Assembly (NCBI GenBank): GCA_026400105.1
Contig: JAPLPQ010000017.1
Span: forward strand, 62,001 to 126,000
Source: Burkholderiales bacterium
Lineage (GTDB): Bacteria > Pseudomonadota > Gammaproteobacteria > Burkholderiales > Burkholderiaceae_C
Reading direction: 5' to 3'
Length of the DNA stretch: 64,000 nucleotides
Part shown: one piece after another, positions 54,391 through 62,724 of the stretch
How the letters are laid out: each line of letters opens with the position of its first letter
Numbering within the stretch: the stretch's first letter is position 1
The notes under the pieces: model-generated
What the model was told of the DNA's origin: nothing
Database searches by the model: none
The model's input: only the letters and a program-made list of their open reading frames with translations
Position numbers and translations under genes: made by a program

Positions 54391-55788
54391 ATGTCCCAGT
54401 TTCCGACCCCACAGCCCGCCGCCGTCAAGATCCATGTCCGAGCCAGCAGCGGGCGCTTCAGCCGATGGCGTTGGGCCATGGTCTGGCTGACCCAGCTGCT
54501 GTTCTACGGCCTGCCCTGGCTGAGCTGGAACGATCGCCAGGCCGTGCTGTTCGACCTCGATGCGCGCCGCTTCTACCTGTTCAAGCTGGCGCTTTATCCG
54601 CAGGATTTCATCTACCTGGCGCTGCTGCTGGTAATTTGCGCCCTCGGGCTGTTCTTCGTGACGGCAGTGGCCGGACGGGTCTGGTGCGGATTTTCCTGCC
54701 CGCAAACGGTCTACACCGCGATCTACCTCTGGGTCGAGCGCCGGTTCGAGGGCGATCGCAGCGCCCGCATGCGGCTCAATGCCGCGCCCTGGACCGCGAC
54801 CAAGCTGGCGCGCAAGGCCGGCAAGCAGGCGACCTGGATCGCGATCGGCCTCTGGACCGGCTTCACCTTCGTCGGCTACTTCACGCCGATCCAGACCCTG
54901 GGCGGCCTCGTGCTCAACCTGGACACCGGGCCCTGGGAGACCTTCTGGATCGGCTTCTACGGCCTGGCCACCTACGGCAACGCCGGCTATCTGCGCGAAC
55001 AGGTCTGCAAGCACATGTGCCCCTACGGCCGTTTCCAGGGCGTGATGTTCGACCGCGACACCCTGATCATCGGCTACGACGCGGCCCGGGGCGAGCCCCG
55101 CGGCTCGCGCCCGCGCGCTGCCGATGCCCAGGCGCTCGGCCTCGGGGACTGCATCAACTGCACGCTGTGCGTCCAGGTCTGCCCGACCGGCATCGACATC
55201 CGGGACGGCTTGCAGAGCGACTGCATCGGCTGCGCCGCCTGCATCGATGCCTGCGACGAGGTCATGGACAAGATCGGCAGCCCGCGCGGGCTGATCCGCT
55301 ACTCGTCACAGACCGGCCTCGAACAGGGCTGGGGTCGGGACCGGGTCCTGCAGCGGGCGCTGCGGCCGCGGGTGCTGGTCTACGGTGTCTTGCTGCTGGC
55401 CATCAGCGCGGCTTTCGTGATCGGCCTGGCCCAGCGCAGCCCCTTCCGTGTCGATGTGATGCGGGACCGGGGCGTGCTGGCGCGGATGGTCGAGCAAGGC
55501 GCGATCGAGAACGCCTATCGCCTGCAGATCATGAACAGCCAGGAAAGCGTGCAGCGCTACCGGATCGGCGTCACCGGGCCGCAAGGCCTGACGCTGGCCG
55601 CCGCGCCCGGCATCGAACTCGGACCGATGGAGGAGCGCAGCGTCACCGCGACGGTGCGCCTGGCCGGGCAGCAGGCCGCGCCGCTGGCGGGCCAGGCCCT
55701 CCCGATTCACTTTGTGATCGAGCAGGTCGATGGCGATCAGGTGGGCCGCCAGGTGGTCGAGAAGAGCAGCTTCCTGGTGCCAAGGTGA
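54391..55788 (+). CDS. ccoG: Cytochrome c oxidase accessory protein CcoG (RdxA/FixG)
   Basis: 465 aa. Membrane helices occupy the N-terminal part. CGFSCPQTVYTAIYLWVER (about 102-120) and CKHMCPYGRFQGVMFD (about 207-222) are the FixG cysteine motifs. Two 4Fe-4S clusters follow: CINCTLCVQVCPTGIDIR and CIGCAACIDACDEVMD (about 253-300). The C-terminal Ig-like periplasmic domain starts near 345. It is needed for cbb3 oxidase copper-centre maturation, acting as a copper reductase. An in-frame GTG at 54364 is an alternative start. No ccoNOQP genes are in view. Confidence 0.95.
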   Translation: MSQFPTPQPAAVKIHVRASSGRFSRWRWAMVWLTQLLFYGLPWLSWNDRQAVLFDLDARRFYLFKLALYPQDFIYLALLLVICALGLFFVTAVAGRVWCGFSCPQTVYTAIYLWVERRFEGDRSARMRLNAAPWTATKLARKAGKQATWIAIGLWTGFTFVGYFTPIQTLGGLVLNLDTGPWETFWIGFYGLATYGNAGYLREQVCKHMCPYGRFQGVMFDRDTLIIGYDAARGEPRGSRPRAADAQALGLGDCINCTLCVQVCPTGIDIRDGLQSDCIGCAACIDACDEVMDKIGSPRGLIRYSSQTGLEQGWGRDRVLQRALRPRVLVYGVLLLAISAAFVIGLAQRSPFRVDVMRDRGVLARMVEQGAIENAYRLQIMNSQESVQRYRIGVTGPQGLTLAAAPGIELGPMEERSVTATVRLAGQQAAPLAGQALPIHFVIEQVDGDQVGRQVVEKSSFLVPR

Positions 55789-55824
55789 GGTGAGCGGGGC
55801 CGGCAACGGTCGCCGAGCCAGCGT

Positions 55825-58536
55825 TCAGTCGCGGGAAACCCCGGCACGCCGCCCCGGACTCCAGCGCCTGAGCAGCCACTTGCGGCCCTCCTCGGCCAGG
55901 CCGAACAGGACCGCCAGCGCCCCGATCACCCACCAGAGCGCGGGGTCGAATGCCGCCGTCGAGAACAGCCACTGACCCGGCGGGCTGTAGACGATCAGCA
56001 GCAGCAACGCGATTTCTACCCCGACCCCGAGCCACAGCAGCCGGTTGCTGCGCACGCTGAAGGACCAGGCCGGCGCGCTCGGATGACGGCAGACGAACAC
56101 GTTGACGACCTGGGCCGCGATGATGGCGGCCAGGCAGGCCGTGGTCGCCTGCAGATAGAGCGGTTCGTGGGAGCCTAGCGCCGCGCCCCACTGCCAGCCT
56201 CCCTGCTGCAGCACGAGGAAGAAGACGAACAGCGAGGTGACCGCCTGCATCGGCCCGAGCCAGAGATAGGCGCGTGCCAGTACCCCCCAGGACAGCAGAC
56301 GCTCGCCGGCGGGACGCGGCGGTCGCTGCATCACGGCCGCATCGGGCCGTTCGGCACCCAGCGCCAGCGCCGGCAGCAGGTCGGTGCCGAGGTCGACCGC
56401 CAGCATCTGGATGATGGTCAGCGGCAGCGGCACGCCCAGCAGCACATAGACCAGATAGGGCACGAGCTCCGGGATGTTGGAAGTCAGGATGTAGGTCAGG
56501 AACTTGCGCAGGTTCTCGAACACCGCCCGCCCCTCCTCGATCGCGTTGACGATGCTGGCGAAATGGTCGTCGAGCAGGATCATGTCGGCGGCGGACTTGG
56601 CGACATCGGTGCCCGACAGCCCCATCGCGATGCCGATATGGGCCGACTTGAGTGCCGGCGCGTCGTTGACGCCGTCGCCGGTCACCGCGACGATCTCGCC
56701 CTTGTGCTTGAGGGCATTGACCACCAGCGCCTTCTGCTCCGCGCTGACGCGGGCGAACAGCAGTTCGGGGCTTTCGAGCAGTGTCTGCAGCTGCGCGGCC
56801 GCCATGCCGCGCAGCGATTCGCCCAGGATGACGCGCGGGTGATCGCTGCGCACCAGGCCGATCTCGCGCGCGATCGCCACCGCGGTGTGCGGGTGATCGC
56901 CGGTCACCATGATGACGCGGATGCCGGCCGCCTGGCAGCGCCCGATCGCCTCGGCCACGCCGGGGCGCGGCGGATCGTGCAGGCCGATCAGGCCGGACAA
57001 CGTCAGGCCCTGCTCGGCAGGCAGCTCGGCTGGCGGCGCGTCCGGGTCCAGCCGCTTGCAGGCAAATGCCAGCACGCGCAAGCCCCGGTCCGCCATCGCC
57101 TGCTGGGCCTGCTCGAATGCCAGCCGGTCGCTCTCGGCCAGCGGACCGGCCTGGCCCTCATGTTCCAGACGGTCGCACAGCGGCAGCACTGCCTCGGGCG
57201 CGCCCTTGCAATAGAGCCAGCGTTGGCCGTCGAGCTCGACCAGCACCGACATGCGGCGCCGGTCGGCATCGAAAGCGATCATCCCGAGCAGCTTCAGGTC
57301 CGAGCAATCCAGCGCGCGGCGACCGAACCCGGACAGGGCCAGCTCCATCGGGTCGCCCTGCCAGACCGCCTGTCCCTCGCGCTGGCCGACCTTGAGGCTG
57401 TGACAAAGCGCCGCGTTGCGCAGCAACTGCCGTTCGCCCGGCCCGCCGCTGGCGGACGCCGCGTCCTGGACCCGCCGATCGAGGTAGAACTGCCGCACCG
57501 TCATGCGGTTCTGCGTGATGGTCCCGGTCTTGTCGGTGCAGATCACCGTCGTCGCGCCCAGCGTCTCGACCGCGGGCAGATGCCGGATCAGCGCGTGACG
57601 GCGCGCCATGCGCTGGGTCGCCATCGCCAGCGACAGCGTCACCGTGGGCATCAGCCCCTCGGGCACGTTGGCGACGATGATGCCGATCGCGAACATCAGG
57701 CTGGCCCAGAACGGCAGCTCCAGCGCCAGGCCCACCCCGAAGAAGACCAGGCCCAGTCCCGAAGCCAGCAGCGCGACCAGGCGCGACAGGCGACGGATTT
57801 CCTCCTGCAGATGGGATTGCGACTTGCTCGCGGTCTGCGTCAGCCGGGCGATCTGGCCGAACTCGGTCTGCATGCCGGTCGCGAACACGACCGCGCTGCC
57901 CTCGCCCGACACCAGCGCGGTGCCGGCCAGCAGCAGGTTGCGCCGCTCGAGCACCAGGTCGTGTTCGGGATCGGCGGCTGCGCTCCTGGCCTGCGGCAGC
58001 GACTCGCCGGTCAGGGTCGAGGCATCGACGCGCAGGTCTTGCGCCGTCAGCAGGCGGCAGTCCGCCGGCACGTTGTCGCCGGCCTCCAGCAGGATCACGT
58101 CACCGGGCACGAGTTGGGCACTGGCCAGCGTGACCATCTGACCGTCGCGCATGACCTTGACCTGCTGCGGCAGCAATTCGCGCAAGGCATCGATCGCACG
58201 GCCGGCCCGGTGTTCCTGCCAGTAGGCAAACAGGCCGTTGACCAGAATCACGGCCAGGATCGCGACCCCTAGCTGCCACATGCCCTCGCCAGGGCTGCGG
58301 GTCTCGGCGAACAGCGCCAGGCCGGCAGCGATCCACAGGATGATGGCGAAGAAATGGGTGAACTCGCGCAGCAGCTGGCGCCAGCGGGCTTCCTGCTCGA
58401 TCTCGGCCAGCCGGTTCAGGCCGTACTCCTGCAGCCGGTGCCCGGCCTGGGCCGAGGTCAGCCCCAGCTCGGAACTGCCCAGGCTGGCCAGCGCCTCGGC
58501 AATCGACTGCTCGGCGACATGTCTGTCATCCGTCAT
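55825..58536 (-). CDS. P-type cation-transporting ATPase (P2 type)
   Basis: 903 aa. An N-terminal cation-ATPase domain (about 15-80), the TLTGES actuator loop (about 177), the M4 motif NVPEGLMPTVTLSLA (about 305-320, in the Na,K-ATPase-like PEGLL position), the phosphorylation site CTDKTGTITQNRM (Asp about 352; usual Leu replaced by Ile), KGAPEAVL (nucleotide), MVTGDHPHTA and VAVTGDGVNDAPALKSAHIGIAMG are all present. There are ten probable membrane helices. It could export Ca2+, Na+/K+ or Mg2+; the ion cannot be decided. It appears monocistronic. Confidence 0.92.
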   Translation of the reverse strand: MTDDRHVAEQSIAEALASLGSSELGLTSAQAGHRLQEYGLNRLAEIEQEARWRQLLREFTHFFAIILWIAAGLALFAETRSPGEGMWQLGVAILAVILVNGLFAYWQEHRAGRAIDALRELLPQQVKVMRDGQMVTLASAQLVPGDVILLEAGDNVPADCRLLTAQDLRVDASTLTGESLPQARSAAADPEHDLVLERRNLLLAGTALVSGEGSAVVFATGMQTEFGQIARLTQTASKSQSHLQEEIRRLSRLVALLASGLGLVFFGVGLALELPFWASLMFAIGIIVANVPEGLMPTVTLSLAMATQRMARRHALIRHLPAVETLGATTVICTDKTGTITQNRMTVRQFYLDRRVQDAASASGGPGERQLLRNAALCHSLKVGQREGQAVWQGDPMELALSGFGRRALDCSDLKLLGMIAFDADRRRMSVLVELDGQRWLYCKGAPEAVLPLCDRLEHEGQAGPLAESDRLAFEQAQQAMADRGLRVLAFACKRLDPDAPPAELPAEQGLTLSGLIGLHDPPRPGVAEAIGRCQAAGIRVIMVTGDHPHTAVAIAREIGLVRSDHPRVILGESLRGMAAAQLQTLLESPELLFARVSAEQKALVVNALKHKGEIVAVTGDGVNDAPALKSAHIGIAMGLSGTDVAKSAADMILLDDHFASIVNAIEEGRAVFENLRKFLTYILTSNIPELVPYLVYVLLGVPLPLTIIQMLAVDLGTDLLPALALGAERPDAAVMQRPPRPAGERLLSWGVLARAYLWLGPMQAVTSLFVFFLVLQQGGWQWGAALGSHEPLYLQATTACLAAIIAAQVVNVFVCRHPSAPAWSFSVRSNRLLWLGVGVEIALLLLIVYSPPGQWLFSTAAFDPALWWVIGALAVLFGLAEEGRKWLLRRWSPGRRAGVSRD

Positions 58537-58627
58537 TCCTGCCCGCCTCCCTGCAGCCTGGGCTGCCGTCAGCCGCTGCAATCAGAATGATGCGGCCAGA
58601 CTCGCGGTTTGTCCAAGCCCGCGCGCT

Positions 58628-59107
58628 TCAGCGCGGACGCTCGAAGCCGGATTCGATCCAGGCTTGCGCGCTGCCCGTGTTGAGCTTGAAGGCCGGCGAC
58701 ACCGGCACCCGGGCCAGTTCCTCGCCGAACTCGTCCTCGGCGCTCAGGGTGGCGCTCGCGCCTTCCTCGTCGGGCCGGATCGCCAGCAGCACCTTGATCC
58801 GCTGTCCCTGCACCGTGACGCTGACGTTCTTGTTGAGCTGGGCATGGAGCTGCTGCTCGTGGCGGCGCAGCACCTCGCTGGCGGTCTTGACCAGGGTGTT
58901 GAAGGCGGCGGTATCGAGCGGCTTGGGGTTCTTCTTGTCGCGCCCCATGGTCCAGGGGCCGACCAGCGCGGGCTCGTCCTGGCCACGCAGCAGCATCGCC
59001 ACCGCCCAGCCGTCGTCGTCCTCGTTCTTGATCACGCGCGCGGTCCAGCGGCCGTCACTCCAGAGCCGCGGCTCGTGGATCGCTTCCGGGCTGTCGTCGT
59101 CGCTCAT
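58628..59107 (-). CDS. Conserved hypothetical protein
   Basis: 159 aa soluble protein, no signal or membrane segment. A compact beta-rich pattern is likely, with RWTARVIKNEDDDGWAVAML at about 20-39, a helical TAAFNTLVKTASEVLRRHEQQLHAQLNKNVSV region in the middle and a strand-rich end. It is acidic at the N-terminus. I do not recognise the family. The start overlaps the stop of the ankyrin gene by 4 nt, so the two are translationally coupled. Confidence 0.75.
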   Translation of the reverse strand: MSDDDSPEAIHEPRLWSDGRWTARVIKNEDDDGWAVAMLLRGQDEPALVGPWTMGRDKKNPKPLDTAAFNTLVKTASEVLRRHEQQLHAQLNKNVSVTVQGQRIKVLLAIRPDEEGASATLSAEDEFGEELARVPVSPAFKLNTGSAQAWIESGFERPR

Positions 59108-59532
59108 GGGGCCTCCGGCGCGCGTGGCTTGCGGCTGATGCGGTCCCAGTCCTTGAACGTCTGCTGCAGCCGGTTCCTCGAGTTGGGGTGGCCGGCGCGA
59201 AAGACATGGGTCAGCCGCTTGCGCAGCGCTTCGTCGGGCGCCGGCGCGGCCAGCAGCTTGAGCTGGTCGATCACCAGCATCACGACCTGGAAGCTCTCGG
59301 AATCGGTGGCGAGCTCCAGCAGGCCGCGTCCGCTCTCGGTCCGGTCCAGCATGTCGGCACCCTGCTCGATCATGTACTTGACCAGGCCGGCCTTGCCCTG
59401 CTGGCAGGCCCAGTGCAGCGGCACCAGGCCATCAGCCAAGCGGGCGTTGAAGTCGGCGCCAGGCGCGAGCAGCTCGGGTGCCAGTGGCCAGTCCGAGGCC
59501 TTGATCATTTGCTGGATTTTCCAATCACTCAT
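59104..59532 (-). CDS. Small ankyrin-repeat protein
   Basis: 142 aa. Two to three ankyrin-like repeats: GADFNARLADGLVPLHWACQQGKAGLVKYMIEQGADMLDRTESGRGLLELA in sequence (about 25-76). A helical C-terminal part contains RLTHVFRAGHPNSRNRLQQTF. It is cytoplasmic with no signal peptide. It probably mediates protein contacts; the partner may be the co-translated 159-aa protein encoded next. The start MSDWKIQQM fits the repeat boundary. Confidence 0.78.
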   Translation of the reverse strand: MSDWKIQQMIKASDWPLAPELLAPGADFNARLADGLVPLHWACQQGKAGLVKYMIEQGADMLDRTESGRGLLELATDSESFQVVMLVIDQLKLLAAPAPDEALRKRLTHVFRAGHPNSRNRLQQTFKDWDRISRKPRAPEAP

Positions 59533-59679
59533 CGGGTCGGTGTTTCTATGCGGGCAGGGTTTGAAAATCTGGCGGACGCGCAGTCTCTCACAAAGCCGTG
59601 TGGCCGCCGCCATTCCCGCACGCCTTCCCGTTGCCATGATGCCGCTATGCTCATGGTTTGTCCAAGTTCCGCGCGTACC

Positions 59680-60417
59680 ATGCTGATCACCATTGTCTTC
59701 CTTGCCGGCCTCTGGGCCGGATTGCAGAACACCCTCGCCGGCGGCGGCTCGTTCGTCACCCTGCCGGCGCTGATGCTGACCGGCATGTCGCCGCTGGCGG
59801 CCAACATCACCTCGACGCTGGCGCTGTTTCCGGCCCAGGTCAGCACCGGGTTGGCCGGCCGCAAGCTCGCCAGCGGCGCCGGCCAGCTGTCGTTCAAGGC
59901 GCTGTTCTGGATCAGCCTGGCCGGCGGCGCGCTCGGCGGCATGCTGCTGCTCAACACGCCGTCCTCGGTCTTCGCGCGGCTGGTGCCCTGGCTGGTGCTG
60001 TTCGCGACCACGGTCTTCGCCTGGGGCAATTTCCTGCGCAAGCCATCGGCACCGGGCACGCATCTCGGGCCGATTGCGGCGGCACTGATGCAGTTCCTGA
60101 TCGCGATCTACGGCGGCTACTTCGGCGGCGGCATCGGCTTCCTGATGCTTGCCGCGCTCACCATGGCCGGCCTGGCGGCGCGCAACGCGGCCGCGACCAA
60201 GAATCTGCTGGCGGGCGTCATCAACGCCTCGGCGGTGGCGCTGTTCGTGCTGTCGCCCGAAGCGCACTGGCGCGAGGCGCTGGTGCTCGGCGCGGGCGCC
60301 GTGCTCGGCGGCATGGCCGGTTCCTGGGCGCTGCACCGCATCAACGAAAAGCTGCTGCGCGTGCTGGTGGTCTGCATCGGCATCCTGCTGACGATCGGGC
60401 TGTTCCTGCGCGGCTGA
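59680..60417 (+). CDS. TauE/SafE-family membrane transporter
   Basis: 245 aa, about seven to eight membrane helices. Two similar halves carry the TauE motifs: GLQNTLAGGGSFVTLPALMLTGMSPLAANITS (about 14-45) and YGGYFGGGIGFLMLAALTMAG (about 145-165), with KNLLAGVINA. The family exports sulfite, sulfoacetate or other organosulfur anions. An upstream ATG (59647) would add 11 residues. It is followed after about 40 bp by an aminotransferase that can act on methionine, consistent with a sulfur link but not proof. Confidence 0.9.
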   Translation: MLITIVFLAGLWAGLQNTLAGGGSFVTLPALMLTGMSPLAANITSTLALFPAQVSTGLAGRKLASGAGQLSFKALFWISLAGGALGGMLLLNTPSSVFARLVPWLVLFATTVFAWGNFLRKPSAPGTHLGPIAAALMQFLIAIYGGYFGGGIGFLMLAALTMAGLAARNAAATKNLLAGVINASAVALFVLSPEAHWREALVLGAGAVLGGMAGSWALHRINEKLLRVLVVCIGILLTIGLFLRG

Positions 60418-60458
60418 AATCCGGTTTTTCCAACGCTCGATCATGATCCGGAGACGAC

Positions 60459-61688
60459 ATGGACTCTCGCCATCACGAAGCCGCCAGCTTCGCAAGCTCT
60501 GACCGCGCCACCAGCCCGCCGCCGCAAGCCGGTCTGCCGTTGCGCAGCCGCCTGCCCGGAGTCGGCACCACCATCTTCAGCGTCATGTCGGCGCTCGCGG
60601 CCGAAACCGGCGCCGTCAACCTGGGCCAGGGCTTCCCGGACTTCGACTGCGACCCGCGCCTGGTCGATGCCGTGACCGGGGCGATGCGCGCCGGTCTCAA
60701 CCAGTACGCGCCGATGACCGGGGTGCCTGCGCTGCGGCAGGCGATCGCAGCCAAGCTGCAATCGCTCTACGGCCGCGCCTACGACGCCGAGCGCGAGATC
60801 ACCGTCACGGCCGGCGCCACCCAGGCCATCCTGACCGCGCTGCTTGCGCTCGTGCACCCGGGCGACGAGGTGATCGTGCTCGATCCCTGCTACGACAGCT
60901 ATGTTCCCGGCATCGAGCTGGCCGGCGGCAGCGCAGTGCGGGTGCCGCTGACACCCGGCAGCTTCCGGCCCGACTTCGACCGCATCGCAGCCGCGTTGTC
61001 GCCGCGCACGCGCGCGCTGATCATCAACACGCCGCACAACCCGAGCGGTACCGTCTGGCGCGATGCTGACATGCTCAGGCTGCAGGAGCTGCTCGCGTCG
61101 ACCGGCGTCTGGCTGATCAGCGACGAGGTCTACGAGCACATGGTGTTCGACGGCATGCCGCATGCGTCGGCGGCGCGCTTTCCCGGCCTGGCCGAACGGG
61201 CGCTGATCGTCAGCAGCTTCGGCAAGACCTATCACGTCACTGGCTGGAAGGTCGGCTATGTCGCGGCGCCGGCGGCGCTGTCGGCCGAATTCCGCAAGGT
61301 GCACCAGTTCAACGTCTTCAGCGTCAACACGCCGGTGCAGCATGGCCTGGCGCAGCACCTGGCCGACCCCAGGCCCTACCTGGAGTTACCGGCCTTCTAC
61401 CAGCGCAAGCGCGAGCTGTTCCGCACCGGCTTGAGCCGCACCCGGCTGCGCCTGCTGCCCTGCGAGGGCAGCTACTTCCAGTGCGTCGATTACAGGGATC
61501 TGGCCTTGCCCGAGCGCGACCTGTCCGAGGCCGCTTTCTGCGAGTGGCTGACGCGCGAGATCGGCGTCGCGGCGATCCCGCTGTCGGCCTTCTACGGCGA
61601 CGGTTTCGAGCAGGGCGTGGTGCGGCTGTGCTTCGCCAAGCGCGACGAGACCTTGCAGGCCGCGCTGGCCCGGCTGGCGCGGCTCTGA
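60459..61688 (+). CDS. Class I aminotransferase, methionine aminotransferase-like (YbdL/KAT group)
   Basis: 409 aa PLP enzyme, fold type I. Motifs: VNLGQGFPDFDCDP (about 53-66), TVTAGATQAILTAL, VLDPCYDSYVPGIELAGG, NTPHNPSGTVW (about 187-197), LISDEVYEHMVFDG and the Schiff-base Lys in SSFGKTYHVTGWKVGY (about 248-263). This set is that of YbdL and kynurenine aminotransferases, which accept methionine, glutamine and aromatic residues with keto acids. CCGGAGACGAC gives a good ribosome site. Confidence 0.9.
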   Translation: MDSRHHEAASFASSDRATSPPPQAGLPLRSRLPGVGTTIFSVMSALAAETGAVNLGQGFPDFDCDPRLVDAVTGAMRAGLNQYAPMTGVPALRQAIAAKLQSLYGRAYDAEREITVTAGATQAILTALLALVHPGDEVIVLDPCYDSYVPGIELAGGSAVRVPLTPGSFRPDFDRIAAALSPRTRALIINTPHNPSGTVWRDADMLRLQELLASTGVWLISDEVYEHMVFDGMPHASAARFPGLAERALIVSSFGKTYHVTGWKVGYVAAPAALSAEFRKVHQFNVFSVNTPVQHGLAQHLADPRPYLELPAFYQRKRELFRTGLSRTRLRLLPCEGSYFQCVDYRDLALPERDLSEAAFCEWLTREIGVAAIPLSAFYGDGFEQGVVRLCFAKRDETLQAALARLARL

Positions 61689-61719
61689 AGCGTCGCCGGC
61701 AACAACAACATGCCAGCCC

Positions 61720-61950
61720 TCAGCCGCCCACCGACTGGAAGCGGCGCAACTGCTCGATCGCGGTCCTGATCGTGGCGTCGGACAGCTGGGGCTGCGGCCT
61801 GAGCTTGGCTTCCAGCCGTTCCAGGTCGATGCCTTGCAGCGCGTCGAGCGCCTGCGGGCTGTGGCTGAGCACGAGCTGCAGCGCGATCTCGTGCGCCAGC
61901 AGACCGCCGTGGATGCTGTTGATCTGGTGTTCGATTTCTTCCTGGTCCAT
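61720..61950 (-). CDS. Small conserved hypothetical protein
   Basis: 76 aa, mostly helical and acidic (MDQEEIEHQINSIHGGLLA.., ALQGIDLERLEAKL). A GTG at 61968 could extend it by six residues. Not recognised. It lies between the aminotransferase (convergent) and a Met-rich exported protein, and is separated from the latter by 55 bp. The coding call rests on amino acid pattern only. Confidence 0.55.
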   Translation of the reverse strand: MDQEEIEHQINSIHGGLLAHEIALQLVLSHSPQALDALQGIDLERLEAKLRPQPQLSDATIRTAIEQLRRFQSVGG

Positions 61951-62005
61951 GGACAACGAGTCTCTCACAGTCTGTCCGTACCGGGCCCGAGGGTCGGTGC
62001 CTCGC

Positions 62006-62509
62006 TTACTTGGCTGGCGGCAGGCGGTCCTGCATCATCTGCAGCATGGATTCCATCATTTCCATGCGCTTTTCCATCAGCTGATGGCGCTCGGCGAGAT
62101 CGGCCGGCATCCCCTTGCCTGCGGCCATGCCTCCCATCGGGCCCATGCCCGCTTGACCGCCCATTGCCTGCATGCCGGTGCCCATCTGCTGCATCATGCC
62201 CATGCCTTCCTGCATCAGCTTCATGTGCTCGGCCATCAATGCCTGGCGCTCCTCGGGCGTACTGGCTGCGGCCAGCTTGTCGTGCATGGCACGCATGGCC
62301 TTCATGTGCTGGTCCATCCTGGCCATGTTCGCCATCTGGCCGGGCCCGATGGCGTTGGGTGGCATGGCAGGCTGGGCAGCAGGCGAAGTTGCCGCAGCGC
62401 CAGCACCTTCTGGGTGATGTTGCGCATGCTCGGCGGCGGTTTGTGCCGCGGCCCCGAGCGCTGTACCTGCCAGCAGCATTGCCAGCACCGTGGTGCGAAG
62501 CTTGGACAT
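62006..62509 (-). CDS. Methionine-rich exported protein
   Basis: 167 aa. The signal peptide is MSKLRTTVLAMLLAGTALG in sequence, cut near AAAQ (about 23). The mature part is rich in Met, with clusters such as EGMGMMQQMGTGMQAMGG and MEKRMEMMESMLQMMQD, and has a His-containing N-terminus (AEHAQHHPEG). Predicted helical hairpin with an ERHQLMEKR segment. The Met/His composition suggests periplasmic copper or silver binding, or oxidant scavenging. No copper-resistance gene is adjacent. The family is not known to me. Confidence 0.75.
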   Translation of the reverse strand: MSKLRTTVLAMLLAGTALGAAAQTAAEHAQHHPEGAGAAATSPAAQPAMPPNAIGPGQMANMARMDQHMKAMRAMHDKLAAASTPEERQALMAEHMKLMQEGMGMMQQMGTGMQAMGGQAGMGPMGGMAAGKGMPADLAERHQLMEKRMEMMESMLQMMQDRLPPAK

Positions 62510-62724
62510 GGTGAACTCCTATCTCAAACGCCAGGGTGGACCGTTCTCGTCGACACAGCGATCGGTTTTGGACGGCATGCAAGGGGAAATCCCCTCGGTC
62601 TGCGGCGTGCCCTGGAACCGCGTCACAGATCCTGCTCAGACCAGATCATTGTGGGGCGCCAATACCGTCAATGGGATTGCGGCCGGATTACAAATCTGTC
62701 ATCTGGTTGTTGCCGGTCCGGCGC

